Source: Rhodospirillum centenum SW (lineage in GTDB: Bacteria; Pseudomonadota; Alphaproteobacteria; Azospirillales; Azospirillaceae). Taken from it: a DNA stretch of 64,000 nucleotides. The translations under genes and the position numbers were made by a program. The stretch spans positions 2,891,001 through 2,955,000 of the forward strand of contig NC_011420.2 of the NCBI RefSeq assembly GCF_000016185.1, given 5' to 3'. Of the stretch, positions 1 to 9,951 are shown in pieces (positions within the stretch are counted from its first letter, which is position 1; each line of letters starts with the position of its first letter). The notes beneath the pieces were generated by a model. That model saw only the letters and a program-made list of their open reading frames with translations. It was not told the DNA's origin and made no database searches.

Positions 1-1
1 G

Positions 2-1054
2 CTGGCCGCGGCGGCGGAGGCGCTGACCGCACTCGGCCTGCGCGTGGCGGAGCCGGGCGAGTTCAGCCGCCGCGCCTTCGAGCATGGCAAGCTGGATCTG
101 ACGGAGGCGGAGGCCATCGCCGATCTGGTGGCGGCGGAGACGGCGGCCCAGCGCCGACAGGCCCTGCGCCAGATGGACGGCGCCCTGGGCCGGCTCTACG
201 AGGACTGGCGGCACCGGCTGGTGCGGGCGCTGGCGCATCTGGAGGCGGAGATCGACTTCCCCGAGGAGGACCTGCCCGGCGGGCTGACGGACTCCGTGCG
301 CCCCGTGGTGCGGGACCTGCTGGCGGAGATCGCGGCGCATCTGGCCGACGGGCACCGCGGGGAGCGGCTGCGCGACGGCATCGCCATCGCCATCCTGGGC
401 GCACCGAACGCCGGCAAGTCCAGCCTGCTGAACGCCATCGCCCGGCGCGATGTCGCCATCGTCAGCGCCCAGGCCGGCACCACCCGCGACGTGATCGAGG
501 TGGCGCTCGACCTCGGCGGCTATCCCGTCACCCTGGCGGACACGGCCGGCCTGCGCGAGACCCTGGACGCGGTGGAGAGCGAGGGCATCCGCCGCGCCCT
601 GGACCGGGCGGCGCGGGCCGACCTGACGCTGCTGGTGTTCGACGCCACCCTTCCCCCCGATCCGGCGACGCTGGCCCTGGCCGGAGAAGATGCGCTGGTC
701 GTGCTGAACAAGGCCGATCTGGCCGGGGAGCTGCCGTCGGAGGTGGCGGGCCGGCCGGCGCTGGCCGTCTCCGCCGCCACGGGCCAGGGGCTGGCGGCAC
801 TGCTGGCGACCCTGACCGCGGCGGTGGAGATGCGCTACGCCCCCGCCGCCGCCCCGTCGCTCACCCGCGCCCGGCACCGGGCGGCGCTGGAGGCGTGCGG
901 CGCCTCCCTCGCCCGCGCGCTGGAGGCGCCGCTGCCCGAACTGGCGGCGGAGGATGTCCGCCTTGCCGCCCGCGCGCTGGGCCGGATCACCGGCCGGGTG
1001 GATGTGGAGGACCTGCTGGACGTGATCTTCCGCGATTTCTGCATCGGCAAGTGA
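2..1054 (+). CDS. mnmE: tRNA modification GTPase MnmE (5' partial)
   Basis: MnmE works with MnmG to build the 5-carboxymethylaminomethyl group on U34 of certain tRNAs, in the cytoplasm. The reading frame is open from the first bases of the window, so the N-terminal folate-binding part is missing; about 350 residues remain. The G-domain is inserted in the helical domain: the P-loop GAPNAGKSS lies at about 398-424, followed by the G2 threonines (AGTTRDV), the G3 motif DTAGLRE and the G4 motif NKADL. The protein ends in CIGK, the C-terminal Cys-containing motif expected of MnmE. The next gene, mnmG, starts 55 bases downstream, so the two probably share a transcript. Identification is firm; only the start is unseen. 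Confidence 0.97.
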   Translation: MAAAAEALTALGLRVAEPGEFSRRAFEHGKLDLTEAEAIADLVAAETAAQRRQALRQMDGALGRLYEDWRHRLVRALAHLEAEIDFPEEDLPGGLTDSVRPVVRDLLAEIAAHLADGHRGERLRDGIAIAILGAPNAGKSSLLNAIARRDVAIVSAQAGTTRDVIEVALDLGGYPVTLADTAGLRETLDAVESEGIRRALDRAARADLTLLVFDATLPPDPATLALAGEDALVVLNKADLAGELPSEVAGRPALAVSAATGQGLAALLATLTAAVEMRYAPAAAPSLTRARHRAALEACGASLARALEAPLPELAAEDVRLAARALGRITGRVDVEDLLDVIFRDFCIGK

Positions 1055-1109
1055 GATCCGCCGCGGGAGCGGCTGGACTCCGCCCCGCCCCGCCCATACA
1101 TTCCGCGCC

Positions 1110-2969
<1,860 letters not shown>

Positions 2970-3000
2970 TCGCGGGCGCCCCCAACGACCCACGGACCCG

Positions 3001-3651
3001 ATGAGCAATACCCGTCTCCCGGCCCCATCCTTCCGGGCCACCGACTTTCAGGCCGCCTTCGGTGTTTCACGTGAAACACTGGACCGCCTCGCCGCCTACG
3101 AGGCGCTGCTGCGCAAGTGGAATCCGGCGATCAATCTGGTCGCCCGCTCGACCCTGGACGATGTCTGGGAGCGGCACTTCGCGGATTCCGCCCAGCTCTT
3201 CGCGCTTCTGCCGGAGGGCACACGGGTGCTGGTCGATCTCGGCTCGGGGGCGGGCTTCCCCGGCCTTGTCCTGGCGATCCTGGGCGTGCCGGAGGTGCAT
3301 CTGATCGAATCCGACGGACGCAAGGCCGCCTTTCTGCGGGAGGTGGCGCGGGTCACCGGGGCCCCCGCCACGGTTCATGCGCAGCGGGCGGAACAGGCGG
3401 AGGCGCCGCCGGCCGATGCCGTGTCCGCCCGCGCGCTCGCCGATCTCTCCGCCCTGCTGCCGCTGGCGGCCAGATTCCTGAGGCCGGGCGGTATCTGCCT
3501 GTTTCCCAAGGGCCGCACCGCCGCCGACGAATTGACCCGCGCCCGGGATTCCTGGACAATGCGGGTCGAGGAATTCCCGAGCCGGACCGACCCGTCCGGC
3601 GCCCTGCTCCGCTTGAGCGAGATCGCCCCCCGGGGCATGCAGATAGGCTGA
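3001..3651 (+). CDS. rsmG: 16S rRNA (guanine-527-N7)-methyltransferase RsmG
   Basis: RsmG (GidB) methylates N7 of G527 in 16S rRNA using S-adenosylmethionine. The product is 216 residues from the ATG at 3001. An upstream in-frame start at 2941 would overlap mnmG and add a low-complexity N-terminus, so I prefer 3001. The SAM-binding motif LVDLGSGAGFPGL lies at about residues 77-89, and the upstream KWNPAINLVARST segment is typical of the family. A perfect parS palindrome is embedded in the codons for GVSRETLD near the N-terminus, so the coding sequence also serves as a chromosome-partition site. The gene precedes parA by five bases. Confidence 0.96.
   Translation: MSNTRLPAPSFRATDFQAAFGVSRETLDRLAAYEALLRKWNPAINLVARSTLDDVWERHFADSAQLFALLPEGTRVLVDLGSGAGFPGLVLAILGVPEVHLIESDGRKAAFLREVARVTGAPATVHAQRAEQAEAPPADAVSARALADLSALLPLAARFLRPGGICLFPKGRTAADELTRARDSWTMRVEEFPSRTDPSGALLRLSEIAPRGMQIG
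3063..3078. promoter_or_regulatory. parS: parS centromere site
   Basis: A perfect 16-base palindrome, TGTTTCACGTGAAACA, identical to the canonical chromosomal parS that ParB binds in most bacteria. It lies inside the rsmG reading frame, about 590 bases upstream of the parA start, and encodes part of GVSRETL without disturbing the protein. ParB-CTP clamps are expected to load here and spread over the parAB region. The sequence match is seen directly; function is inferred from the exact match and from the adjacent parAB. Confidence 0.95.
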
Positions 3652-3656
3652 TCCCC

Positions 3657-4481
3657 GTGCCAGACGGAACCACTTCCGCAGCCCAGGCCAGGCCGACCCC
3701 GCGGGTCATCGCGCTGGCCAACCAGAAGGGCGGCGTCGGCAAGACCACGACCACCATCAATCTCGGCACCGCGCTGGCCGCCATCGGCAAGCGCGTGCTG
3801 ATCATCGACAACGATCCCCAGGGCAACGCCTCCACCGGGCTGGGCATCAGCCAGAGCGACCGCGGCATCGGCATCTACGACCTGCTGTTCGGCGACAGCC
3901 GGCTGGAAGAGGTGACGGTGCCCACGGACGTGCCGAACCTCTCCCTCGTCACCGCCTCGGTCGAACTTTCCGGGGCGGAGGTCGAACTGGTGAACGTGGA
4001 GCGGCGCGAGTACCGGCTGAAGGACGCGCTGGCCCGTTCCCACGGCGGCTACGACTACATCCTGATCGACTGCCCCCCTGCCCTGGGCCTGCTGACGCTG
4101 AACGCGCTGGCCGCGGCGGATGCCGTGCTGGTGCCCTTGCAGTGCGAGTTCTACGCGTTGGAGGGGCTGTCGCACCTGGTCCGCACGATCGAGCGGGTGA
4201 AGCGCGCCTTCAACCCGGCGCTGGACATCCAGGGCGTGGTGCTGACCATGTTCGACCGCCGCAACAACCTGTCCGACATGGTCGCGGCCGATGTGCGCGG
4301 CTTCTTCGGGGACAAGGTGTTCGAGACGGTGATCCCCCGCAATGTGCGGGTCTCCGAAGCTCCCAGCCATGGCAAGCCGGTGCTGCTCTACGATTATCGT
4401 TCGGCGGGCGCGCAGGCTTACATCCATCTGGCCGGGGAAGTTCTGAAGCGTGAGCGGAAGCGGCAGCTGGCCTATGGATGA
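3657..4481 (+). CDS. parA: chromosome partitioning ATPase ParA
   Basis: ParA is the nucleoid-bound ATPase that moves ParB-parS complexes during chromosome segregation. I start it at GTG 3657, five bases after rsmG; the frame is open further upstream but there it overlaps rsmG in another frame. The product is 274 residues. The deviant Walker A motif KGGVGKTT is at residues 24-31, with the signature lysine at position 24. The Walker B region reads YILIDCPPALGLLTLNAL. The C-terminal part (RNVRVSEAPSHGKPV) is characteristic of Soj/ParA. The last codons overlap the first codons of parB, implying translational coupling. Confidence 0.96.
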   Translation: MPDGTTSAAQARPTPRVIALANQKGGVGKTTTTINLGTALAAIGKRVLIIDNDPQGNASTGLGISQSDRGIGIYDLLFGDSRLEEVTVPTDVPNLSLVTASVELSGAEVELVNVERREYRLKDALARSHGGYDYILIDCPPALGLLTLNALAAADAVLVPLQCEFYALEGLSHLVRTIERVKRAFNPALDIQGVVLTMFDRRNNLSDMVAADVRGFFGDKVFETVIPRNVRVSEAPSHGKPVLLYDYRSAGAQAYIHLAGEVLKRERKRQLAYG

Positions 4482-5373
4482 CGTGCGCAAGGAAGACTCC
4501 CGCAAGCGGCCCGGCGGTCTGGGCCGCGGTCTGTCCGCCCTGTTCGGGGACGCCGCCCCGGCGGAGGGGGAACCGGCCGACCGCGCCCGCCTGACCCGGC
4601 TGGTCCCGATCGACCAGCTTCATCCCGGCCGCTACCAGCCCCGCCGCCGCTTCGACGACGAGGAGATGCGCGCGCTGGTGGACAGCGTGCGCGAGCGCGG
4701 CGTCCTGCAGCCCCTGCTCGTCCGCAAGGACGAGGACTCGCCGCCCGGCGCGCCCAGCTATGAGATCATCGCCGGCGAGCGGCGCTGGCGGGCCGCCCAG
4801 CTTGCCGGGCTGCACGAGGTGCCGGTGCTGGTCCGGACCCTGACGGACCGCGAGGCGCTGGAAATCGCGCTGATCGAGAACATCCAGCGCCAGGACCTGA
4901 CCCCGCTGGAAGAGGCCGAGGGCTTCCGCCGGCTGATGGACGAGTTCTCCCACACGCAGGAGGACCTTGCCCGCGCCGTCGGCAAGAGCCGCAGCCATGT
5001 CGCCAACATGCTGCGTCTGCTGGCCCTGCCCGACGAGGTGAAGCGGCTCGTGCAGGAGGGGCAGCTCAGCATGGGCCATGCCCGCGCCCTGCTCACGGCG
5101 CACGACCCCGCCGCTCTGGCGCAGGAGGTGGTGAAGCGCGGCCTCAACGTGCGCCAGACCGAACAGCTCGTGAAGGACGCCGCGGCCGGGCGGCAGGCGA
5201 AGCTGCCGGCCGTGAAGCCGCCCGACACCGTGGCGCTGGAGCGTGAGGTCTCGACCGCGCTGGGGCTCAAGGTCGTCGTCGCCGGGCGCGGGCCCAAGGG
5301 CGTGCTGCAGATCCACTACAAGACGCTCGACCAGCTTGACGGGGTGCTGTCCCGTATCCTGGGACAGCGCTGA
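4474..5373 (+). CDS. parB: chromosome partitioning protein ParB
   Basis: ParB binds parS, acts as a CTP-dependent clamp and stimulates ParA. The ATG at 4474 lies within the end of parA (ATGGATGA, 8-base overlap) and gives 299 residues beginning MDDVRKEDSRKR. A GTG at 4450 is possible but less natural. The N-terminal ParA-interaction motif GLGRGLSALFGD is present at about residues 17-28. The CTP-binding box GERRWRAAQLAGL follows, then IENIQRQDLTPLEEA and the helix-turn-helix that recognises parS (DLARAVGKSRSHVANMLRLL). The C-terminal dimerisation segment is the usual length. The partner parS is about 1.4 kb upstream, within rsmG. Confidence 0.97.
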   Translation: MDDVRKEDSRKRPGGLGRGLSALFGDAAPAEGEPADRARLTRLVPIDQLHPGRYQPRRRFDDEEMRALVDSVRERGVLQPLLVRKDEDSPPGAPSYEIIAGERRWRAAQLAGLHEVPVLVRTLTDREALEIALIENIQRQDLTPLEEAEGFRRLMDEFSHTQEDLARAVGKSRSHVANMLRLLALPDEVKRLVQEGQLSMGHARALLTAHDPAALAQEVVKRGLNVRQTEQLVKDAAAGRQAKLPAVKPPDTVALEREVSTALGLKVVVAGRGPKGVLQIHYKTLDQLDGVLSRILGQR

Positions 5374-5398
5374 ACCGACGACACCAGGGAGGGACCCC

Positions 5399-5842
5399 AT
5401 GGCCGACGAAATGACGGCGGAGAAGGCCGGCGCTTTCTTCCACACCTATTCGGAGGCCTTCGCCGCCTATGACCTGGACCGGGTGATGGACCACCACGAC
5501 CATCCCCTGACGGTGGTCACGGCGGCCGGCCCGCAGGTCTTCCCCGAGCGGGAGCAGGCCCGCGCCTTCCTGGGCGCCCAGATGGAGGCGTACCGCCGGC
5601 TGGGCATGGCCTGGCCGGTGCCGGCCGCGGCCATCACCGTGGCCTACAACCACGATCTGGTGCGGGCGGAGGTGCGCTGGATCCTGCGCTCCCGCGATGG
5701 CGAGGGCATCGCCGGCTGGACGACGATCTATCTGCTGCGCCGGGCGGAGACGGGCTGGAAACTCGCCATCGTCGTCAGCCCGGAGGAGCCGCAGGCCCTG
5801 GCCGCGCTCGGCACGCCCGGCCCCGCCTCCCCCGCCGTATAG
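5399..5842 (+). CDS. NTF2-like (SnoaL-type) protein
   Basis: A 147-residue protein starting at ATG 5399, eight bases after a good ribosome-binding site (AGGGAGGG). The pattern of an N-terminal helix (FHTYSEAFAAYDLDRVMDHHDHP), a middle pair of strands and a C-terminal sheet (AGWTTIYLLRRAETGWKLAIVV) is that of the NTF2/SnoaL cone-shaped fold, as in DUF4440-type proteins. Such proteins can be enzymes or small-ligand binders, and nothing here fixes the substrate. It follows parB by 25 bases and converges with the next gene. The fold assignment is from pattern only. Confidence 0.7.
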   Translation: MADEMTAEKAGAFFHTYSEAFAAYDLDRVMDHHDHPLTVVTAAGPQVFPEREQARAFLGAQMEAYRRLGMAWPVPAAAITVAYNHDLVRAEVRWILRSRDGEGIAGWTTIYLLRRAETGWKLAIVVSPEEPQALAALGTPGPASPAV

Positions 5843-5869
5843 GCCGTACAGCCTGCCCGGCCGCCGGGA

Positions 5870-6673
5870 TCACCCGGCCCGGCGGCGGGCCCGCATGCGG
5901 TGGCCGGGCTTCAGGTTGAAGCCGAAAGCCACGTCGAAGCCATGCCGGTCGAACAGCCGGCGCAGGGCGTCGCGGGTGAACCAGCGCAGATGCTCCGGCG
6001 GCTTCACCTCCGGCCAGCGGGTGAAGTCGCGCGGCACCCGCCAGTGGCCGCCGTCCGGCGTGGTCAGGAACAGCACCGCCCCCGGCGCCGCCAGCCGCGC
6101 CAGCGCCGCGGCGAAGGCGTCGGGATCGCGCACATGCTCGATCACCTCGGTGCAATAGAGGATGTCGAACGGCCCCTTCCCCGCCGCGGCGAAGGCTTCG
6201 GCATCGGCGATGTGGAAGGTGGCGTTCTCCACCCGCACGCGGGCGCGAGCCACGGCATCGGGGTCGATCTCGATGCCGGTTGCCTGCAATCCCAGGTCGC
6301 GCGCGGCCTCGACGGCAAATCCCAGATTGCAGCCGATATCCAGGAAGCGAACCCCCGGCGCCGCCGCCTTCAGCCCGGCGATGCGGCGGCGGGCGCGGCG
6401 CAGCTTGCTGGCCGCTTTCGTCGAATAGGACCGGCTGGCATAGTAGGCCGTGTAGAAACCGGCCAGGGCGTCCGCCGACGGGATGCGCTCGACGCTCACC
6501 AGACCGCAGCGCCCGCAGCGGCACAGACCGCCGAAATCCAGCGCCGGGTCGGCGGCGACCAGGGCCGCCATGTCGCGGCGCTGGTCCGGGGCCGTGCGGG
6601 CCGTGGCGGCCCAGTCCTCGTGGCTGGCCACCGGGGTCCAGGTCTCGGCCCCGCAGGCCGGGCAGGCAGGCAT
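5870..6673 (-). CDS. class I SAM-dependent methyltransferase with N-terminal zinc-ribbon
   Basis: About 267 residues. The N-terminus carries a CPACG pair and a second pair CRCGRCG about 45 residues later, suggesting a zinc-binding knuckle. The central region is a Rossmann methyltransferase: motif I LDIGCNLGFAVEAA, motif II GIEIDPDAVARAR, and the post-I segment ILYCTEVIEHVRDPDAF, typical of Methyltransf_11/23 enzymes. A C-terminal block (PPEHLRWFTRDALRRLFDRHGF) resembles UbiE/Coq3-like enzymes acting on lipids, quinones or sugars. I chose ATG 6673 over GTG 6679 because the GGAGGGG ribosome site sits eight bases before the ATG. The substrate is unknown; nearby glycosyltransferases hint at surface polysaccharide. 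Confidence 0.8.
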   Translation of the reverse strand: MPACPACGAETWTPVASHEDWAATARTAPDQRRDMAALVAADPALDFGGLCRCGRCGLVSVERIPSADALAGFYTAYYASRSYSTKAASKLRRARRRIAGLKAAAPGVRFLDIGCNLGFAVEAARDLGLQATGIEIDPDAVARARVRVENATFHIADAEAFAAAGKGPFDILYCTEVIEHVRDPDAFAAALARLAAPGAVLFLTTPDGGHWRVPRDFTRWPEVKPPEHLRWFTRDALRRLFDRHGFDVAFGFNLKPGHRMRARRRAG

Positions 6674-6709
6674 GCTCACGTCCCCTCCGCAATGGTTCGG
6701 CGGCCGTTC

Positions 6710-7468
6710 TCAGGCTGCCGTCAGTTCCCCCACCGTGCGGCACAGCAGGTCGATGTCCTGTGGCCGCGACAGCCGGTGGTCCCCGTCCTTCACCAGCACG
6801 ACGCGCACGTCGTCGCTTTCCAGGTCGCCGGCCAGATCCAGGCTGAAGCGCCAGGGCACGTCGGCGTCGCGCTGGCCGTGCAGCAGCCGCACCGGGCAGC
6901 GGACCGGGATCGGCCGGCCCAGTAGCAGATGCCGCCGCCCCTCGTCCAGCAGCGCCCGCGTGATGCGGTAACCGGCGGGGTCGTAGGCGCTGGGCTGCAC
7001 GAAGAAGCCGTCCCGCTCCAGCGCCGCGGCCTGCTCCGGCGACAGGCGCTGCCGGATCAGCCGCTCGGTGAAGTCGGCCGCCGGGGCGACGCAGACCAGC
7101 CCCGCGACCCGCTCCGGCCGGGCGATGGCGGCCAGATGCGCGATCCAGCCGCCCATGCTGGAGCCGACCAGCACCTGCGGCCCCTCCGTCTGCCGGTCCA
7201 GCACGGCCAGCGCGTCCTCCAGCCAGGTGCCGACGGTTCCGTCCTCCCAGCGGCCGGAGGAGCGGCCGTGGCCCTGGTAGTCGAAGCAGACGCAGCCGAG
7301 CCCTGCCCGCTCCGCCCAGGCCTCCAGCGCCACCGCCTTGGTGCCGGTCATGTCCGAGCGGAAGCCGCCCAGGAAGATCACGCCCAGCACGCCCGGGCGC
7401 CGGGGCGGGGTCCGTCGATAAGCTATGGTGGCGGCGCCCCGGGTCAGGCTATGTATCGGCGCACCCAT
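6710..7468 (-). CDS. alpha/beta hydrolase
   Basis: A 252-residue alpha/beta-hydrolase-fold protein. The nucleophile elbow is VGSSMGGWIAHL (Gly-x-Ser-x-Gly), the acid is in LLHGQRDADVPW, and the catalytic His is in VKDGDHRLS near the C-terminus, so the Ser-Asp-His triad is complete. The oxyanion region FLGGFRSDMTGTKA and the CFDYQGHGRSSG turn resemble the ABHD10/mycophenolic-acid-glucuronide esterase branch. I start at ATG 7468, preceded by AGGGGA; longer in-frame starts give only low-complexity sequence. The start lies back to back with the divergent glycosyltransferase. The natural substrate is not evident. Confidence 0.85.
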   Translation of the reverse strand: MGAPIHSLTRGAATIAYRRTPPRRPGVLGVIFLGGFRSDMTGTKAVALEAWAERAGLGCVCFDYQGHGRSSGRWEDGTVGTWLEDALAVLDRQTEGPQVLVGSSMGGWIAHLAAIARPERVAGLVCVAPAADFTERLIRQRLSPEQAAALERDGFFVQPSAYDPAGYRITRALLDEGRRHLLLGRPIPVRCPVRLLHGQRDADVPWRFSLDLAGDLESDDVRVVLVKDGDHRLSRPQDIDLLCRTVGELTAA

Positions 7469-7493
7469 GCCGTCCCCTGTCGATGCTACGCCC

Positions 7494-8834
7494 ATGACCG
7501 TCCCGGCCGAGCTGCCCGGCACCCTAGCGGCCACCGAACCCGACGACAACCCGGCCCCGCCGGCCACCGCCGCGGAGTACGCCTCCGACGGAGAGGACGA
7601 TGCCGGCTTCCCCGGCGCCGCCCAGGCCGGTCCGGAGGCGGCGGAGGCCGTGGCTTCCTGGTTCGGCGGCGGCCGGCCGGTGGTGCTCCAGGTCATCCCC
7701 ACCCTGGTCACGGGCGGGGCGGAGCGCGGCTGCATCGACATGGCGGCCGCCATCCAGCGGGCCGGCGGCCGCGCCCTGGTCGTCTCCGCCGGCGGGCCGA
7801 TGGCGCGCGAGCTGGAACGCTACGGCGCCCGCCACATCACCCTGCCGGTGGACAGCAAGAACCCCGTCACCATCTACCGCAACGCCGCCCGGCTGGCGGC
7901 GCTGATCCGGGCGGAAGGGGTGGACATCGTGCATGCCCGCTCGCGCGCCCCGGCCTGGAGCGCCCTCTGGGCGGCGCGGCGCTGCGGCGTGCCGTTCGTC
8001 ACAACCTTCCACGCCCCCTACAATTTCAAGGGCCGCCTGAAGCAGCGCTACAATTCGGTGATGGCCCGGGGCGACCGGGTGATCGCCGTCAGCGGCTTCG
8101 TGGCCGCGCATGTCGCGGACAGCTACGGCGTCGGGCCGGACCGGCTGCGGCTGATCCACCGCGGCGTGGATGTCGCCACCCTCGTCCCGGCCAAGGTGAC
8201 GCAGGCGCGCATGGCCGTGCTGGCGCGCGACTGGCGCCTGCCCGACGACCACCGGGTCGTGCTGCTGCCGGGCCGGCTGACCCGCTGGAAGGGCCAGCTC
8301 GTGCTGATCGAGGCGATGGCGAAGCTGGGGCGGAACGACGTGCGCGCCGTGCTGGTGGGCGGCGACCAGGGCCGCACCGACTACCGCCAGGAGCTGGAGG
8401 CCCGCATCCGCGCCCTGGGACTGGACAGCCAGGTCACCATCGCCGGCCACTGCGCCGACATGGCGGCCGCCTACATGCTGTCCGACGTGGTGGTCAGCGC
8501 CTCGGTCGAGCCTGAGGCGTTCGGCCGGGTCATCGTGGAGGCGCAGGCCATGGGCCGGCCGGTGATCGTCTCCGACCTCGGCGCGGTCAAGGAGACGCTG
8601 GTGAACGGCCAGACCGGCCTTGTCGTGCCGCCCGGCGATGCCGAGGCGCTGGCCGGCGCCATCGCGTCGGTGCTGGACCTGACCCCGCTGGAGCGCCGGG
8701 CCGTGGGGCTGGAGGCGATGCGCTACGTGCGCGAGCGATTCACCCGCGACGGCATGTGCCTCGCCACGCTCGCCGTCTATGCCGAACTGCTGGCGGAACG
8801 GGCGGCCGGGGGCCGGCCCGCCGGGCTGTCGTGA
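7494..8834 (+). CDS. glycosyltransferase family 4
   Basis: A GT-B fold glycosyltransferase of family 4, roughly 446 residues from ATG 7494; ATG 7467 is also in frame and would overlap the divergent hydrolase start. The first 60 residues are acidic and Ala/Pro-rich and probably disordered. The acceptor domain begins VVLQVIPTLVTGGAERGC, typical of GT4 enzymes acting on lipopolysaccharide or polysaccharide. The C-terminal nucleotide-sugar domain includes LLPGRLTRWKGQ and the retaining-enzyme motif EPEAFGRVIVEAQAMGRPVI with the Glu-x7-Glu spacing. The following GT9 gene overlaps by four bases (GTGA), so the two are translationally coupled and probably act in one glycan pathway. Confidence 0.9.
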   Translation: MTVPAELPGTLAATEPDDNPAPPATAAEYASDGEDDAGFPGAAQAGPEAAEAVASWFGGGRPVVLQVIPTLVTGGAERGCIDMAAAIQRAGGRALVVSAGGPMARELERYGARHITLPVDSKNPVTIYRNAARLAALIRAEGVDIVHARSRAPAWSALWAARRCGVPFVTTFHAPYNFKGRLKQRYNSVMARGDRVIAVSGFVAAHVADSYGVGPDRLRLIHRGVDVATLVPAKVTQARMAVLARDWRLPDDHRVVLLPGRLTRWKGQLVLIEAMAKLGRNDVRAVLVGGDQGRTDYRQELEARIRALGLDSQVTIAGHCADMAAAYMLSDVVVSASVEPEAFGRVIVEAQAMGRPVIVSDLGAVKETLVNGQTGLVVPPGDAEALAGAIASVLDLTPLERRAVGLEAMRYVRERFTRDGMCLATLAVYAELLAERAAGGRPAGLS

Positions 8835-9799
8835 GCCCGCCGGCCCCGGTGCCGGAGACCGCGGCCGCGGCCGCGGCGGGGACTGTGGCCGGGGGCACGG
8901 CCCGGCGCGTGCTGGTCATCCGGCTGGGCGCGCTGGGCGACCTGATCCAGTGCTTCGACGCCTTCCATGCCGTGCGCGCCCGTCATCCGGGGGCGGAGAT
9001 CGCGCTCCTGACCAAGCCCGCCTTCGCCGGCTTCGGCCGGACCATGCCCTGGTTCGACCGGGTCTGGGAGGACGGGCGCAGCCGCAGCCCGGCGCATTAC
9101 TGGCACATCCGCTCGCTGCTGCGCGGGGCGCGGCTGGATGTCGTCTACGACCTCCAGGCCAAGCCGCGCACCCGGCTCTACCGCCGCCTGCTCTGGCCCG
9201 GTCCGGCGCCGCGCTGGCCGGTGGCCGATCCCGCGGCGCTTGCGGGCCGGCACAACCGCGACCGCTATCTCGCCGTGCTCGCCGCGGGCGGGGTGCCGGA
9301 TGCGGGCGCGGCCGATCTCTCCTGGCTCGCGGCGCCCGTGGACGGGGTGGCACCGGCTGGCCCCTTCGTGCTGCTGGTGCCCGGCTGCTCCCCCCACCTG
9401 CCGCACAAGCGCTGGCCGCCGGCGTCCTATGCGGCGCTCGGCCGGGCGCTGCTGGAGGCCGGCACCGTGCCGGTGCTGGTCGGTACCGCGGCTGACCGCG
9501 ACGCCGCCGACCGCATCCTGGCCGACTGTCCGGGGGCGCTGGATCTCGTCGGCCGCACCAGCCTCGCCCAGCTCGGCAGCCTCGCCCGCCGGGCGCGGGC
9601 CACCGTGGGCAACGACACCGGGCCGGTCTTCCTGACGGCCGCGGCGGGCTGCCCCACCCTGATGCTGATGTCCCACCACACCGATCCCGTCCGCTCCGCC
9701 CCGTGGGGGCCGCGCACGGCCTGGCTCAAGCGCGACGACCTGTCGGCGCTGCCGGTGGCGGAGGTGGTGGCGGCGCTGGCCGGCCTCGCCAGGGTCTGA
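8831..9799 (+). CDS. glycosyltransferase family 9 (heptosyltransferase-like)
   Basis: A 322-residue GT9/ADP-heptose:LPS heptosyltransferase-like protein. The GTG start at 8831 overlaps the stop of the preceding glycosyltransferase (GTGA). After an Ala-rich N-terminus the fold begins [19 protein letters not shown], the hallmark of the family. The C-terminal donor-binding half shows [20 protein letters not shown] and the nearly invariant [18 protein letters not shown]. Family members transfer heptose or related sugars to the lipopolysaccharide core at the inner membrane. Together with the upstream GT4 this suggests a small core- or surface-glycan pair; the exact sugar is not readable. Confidence 0.88.
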
Positions 9800-9951
9800 A
9801 CCGGCCGGCGTTCCGGGGATGTGTCGCACGCAACCCTTCCCCGCGTCACGGGAATCGCCCATCTCCCGGTCTTGACATCGGGAGGAACGGCTCACCAAAG
9901 TCCCACCTCCCGAAAAGGGTTCCTTCAACTACCAAGATACCGGTGAGTGCC

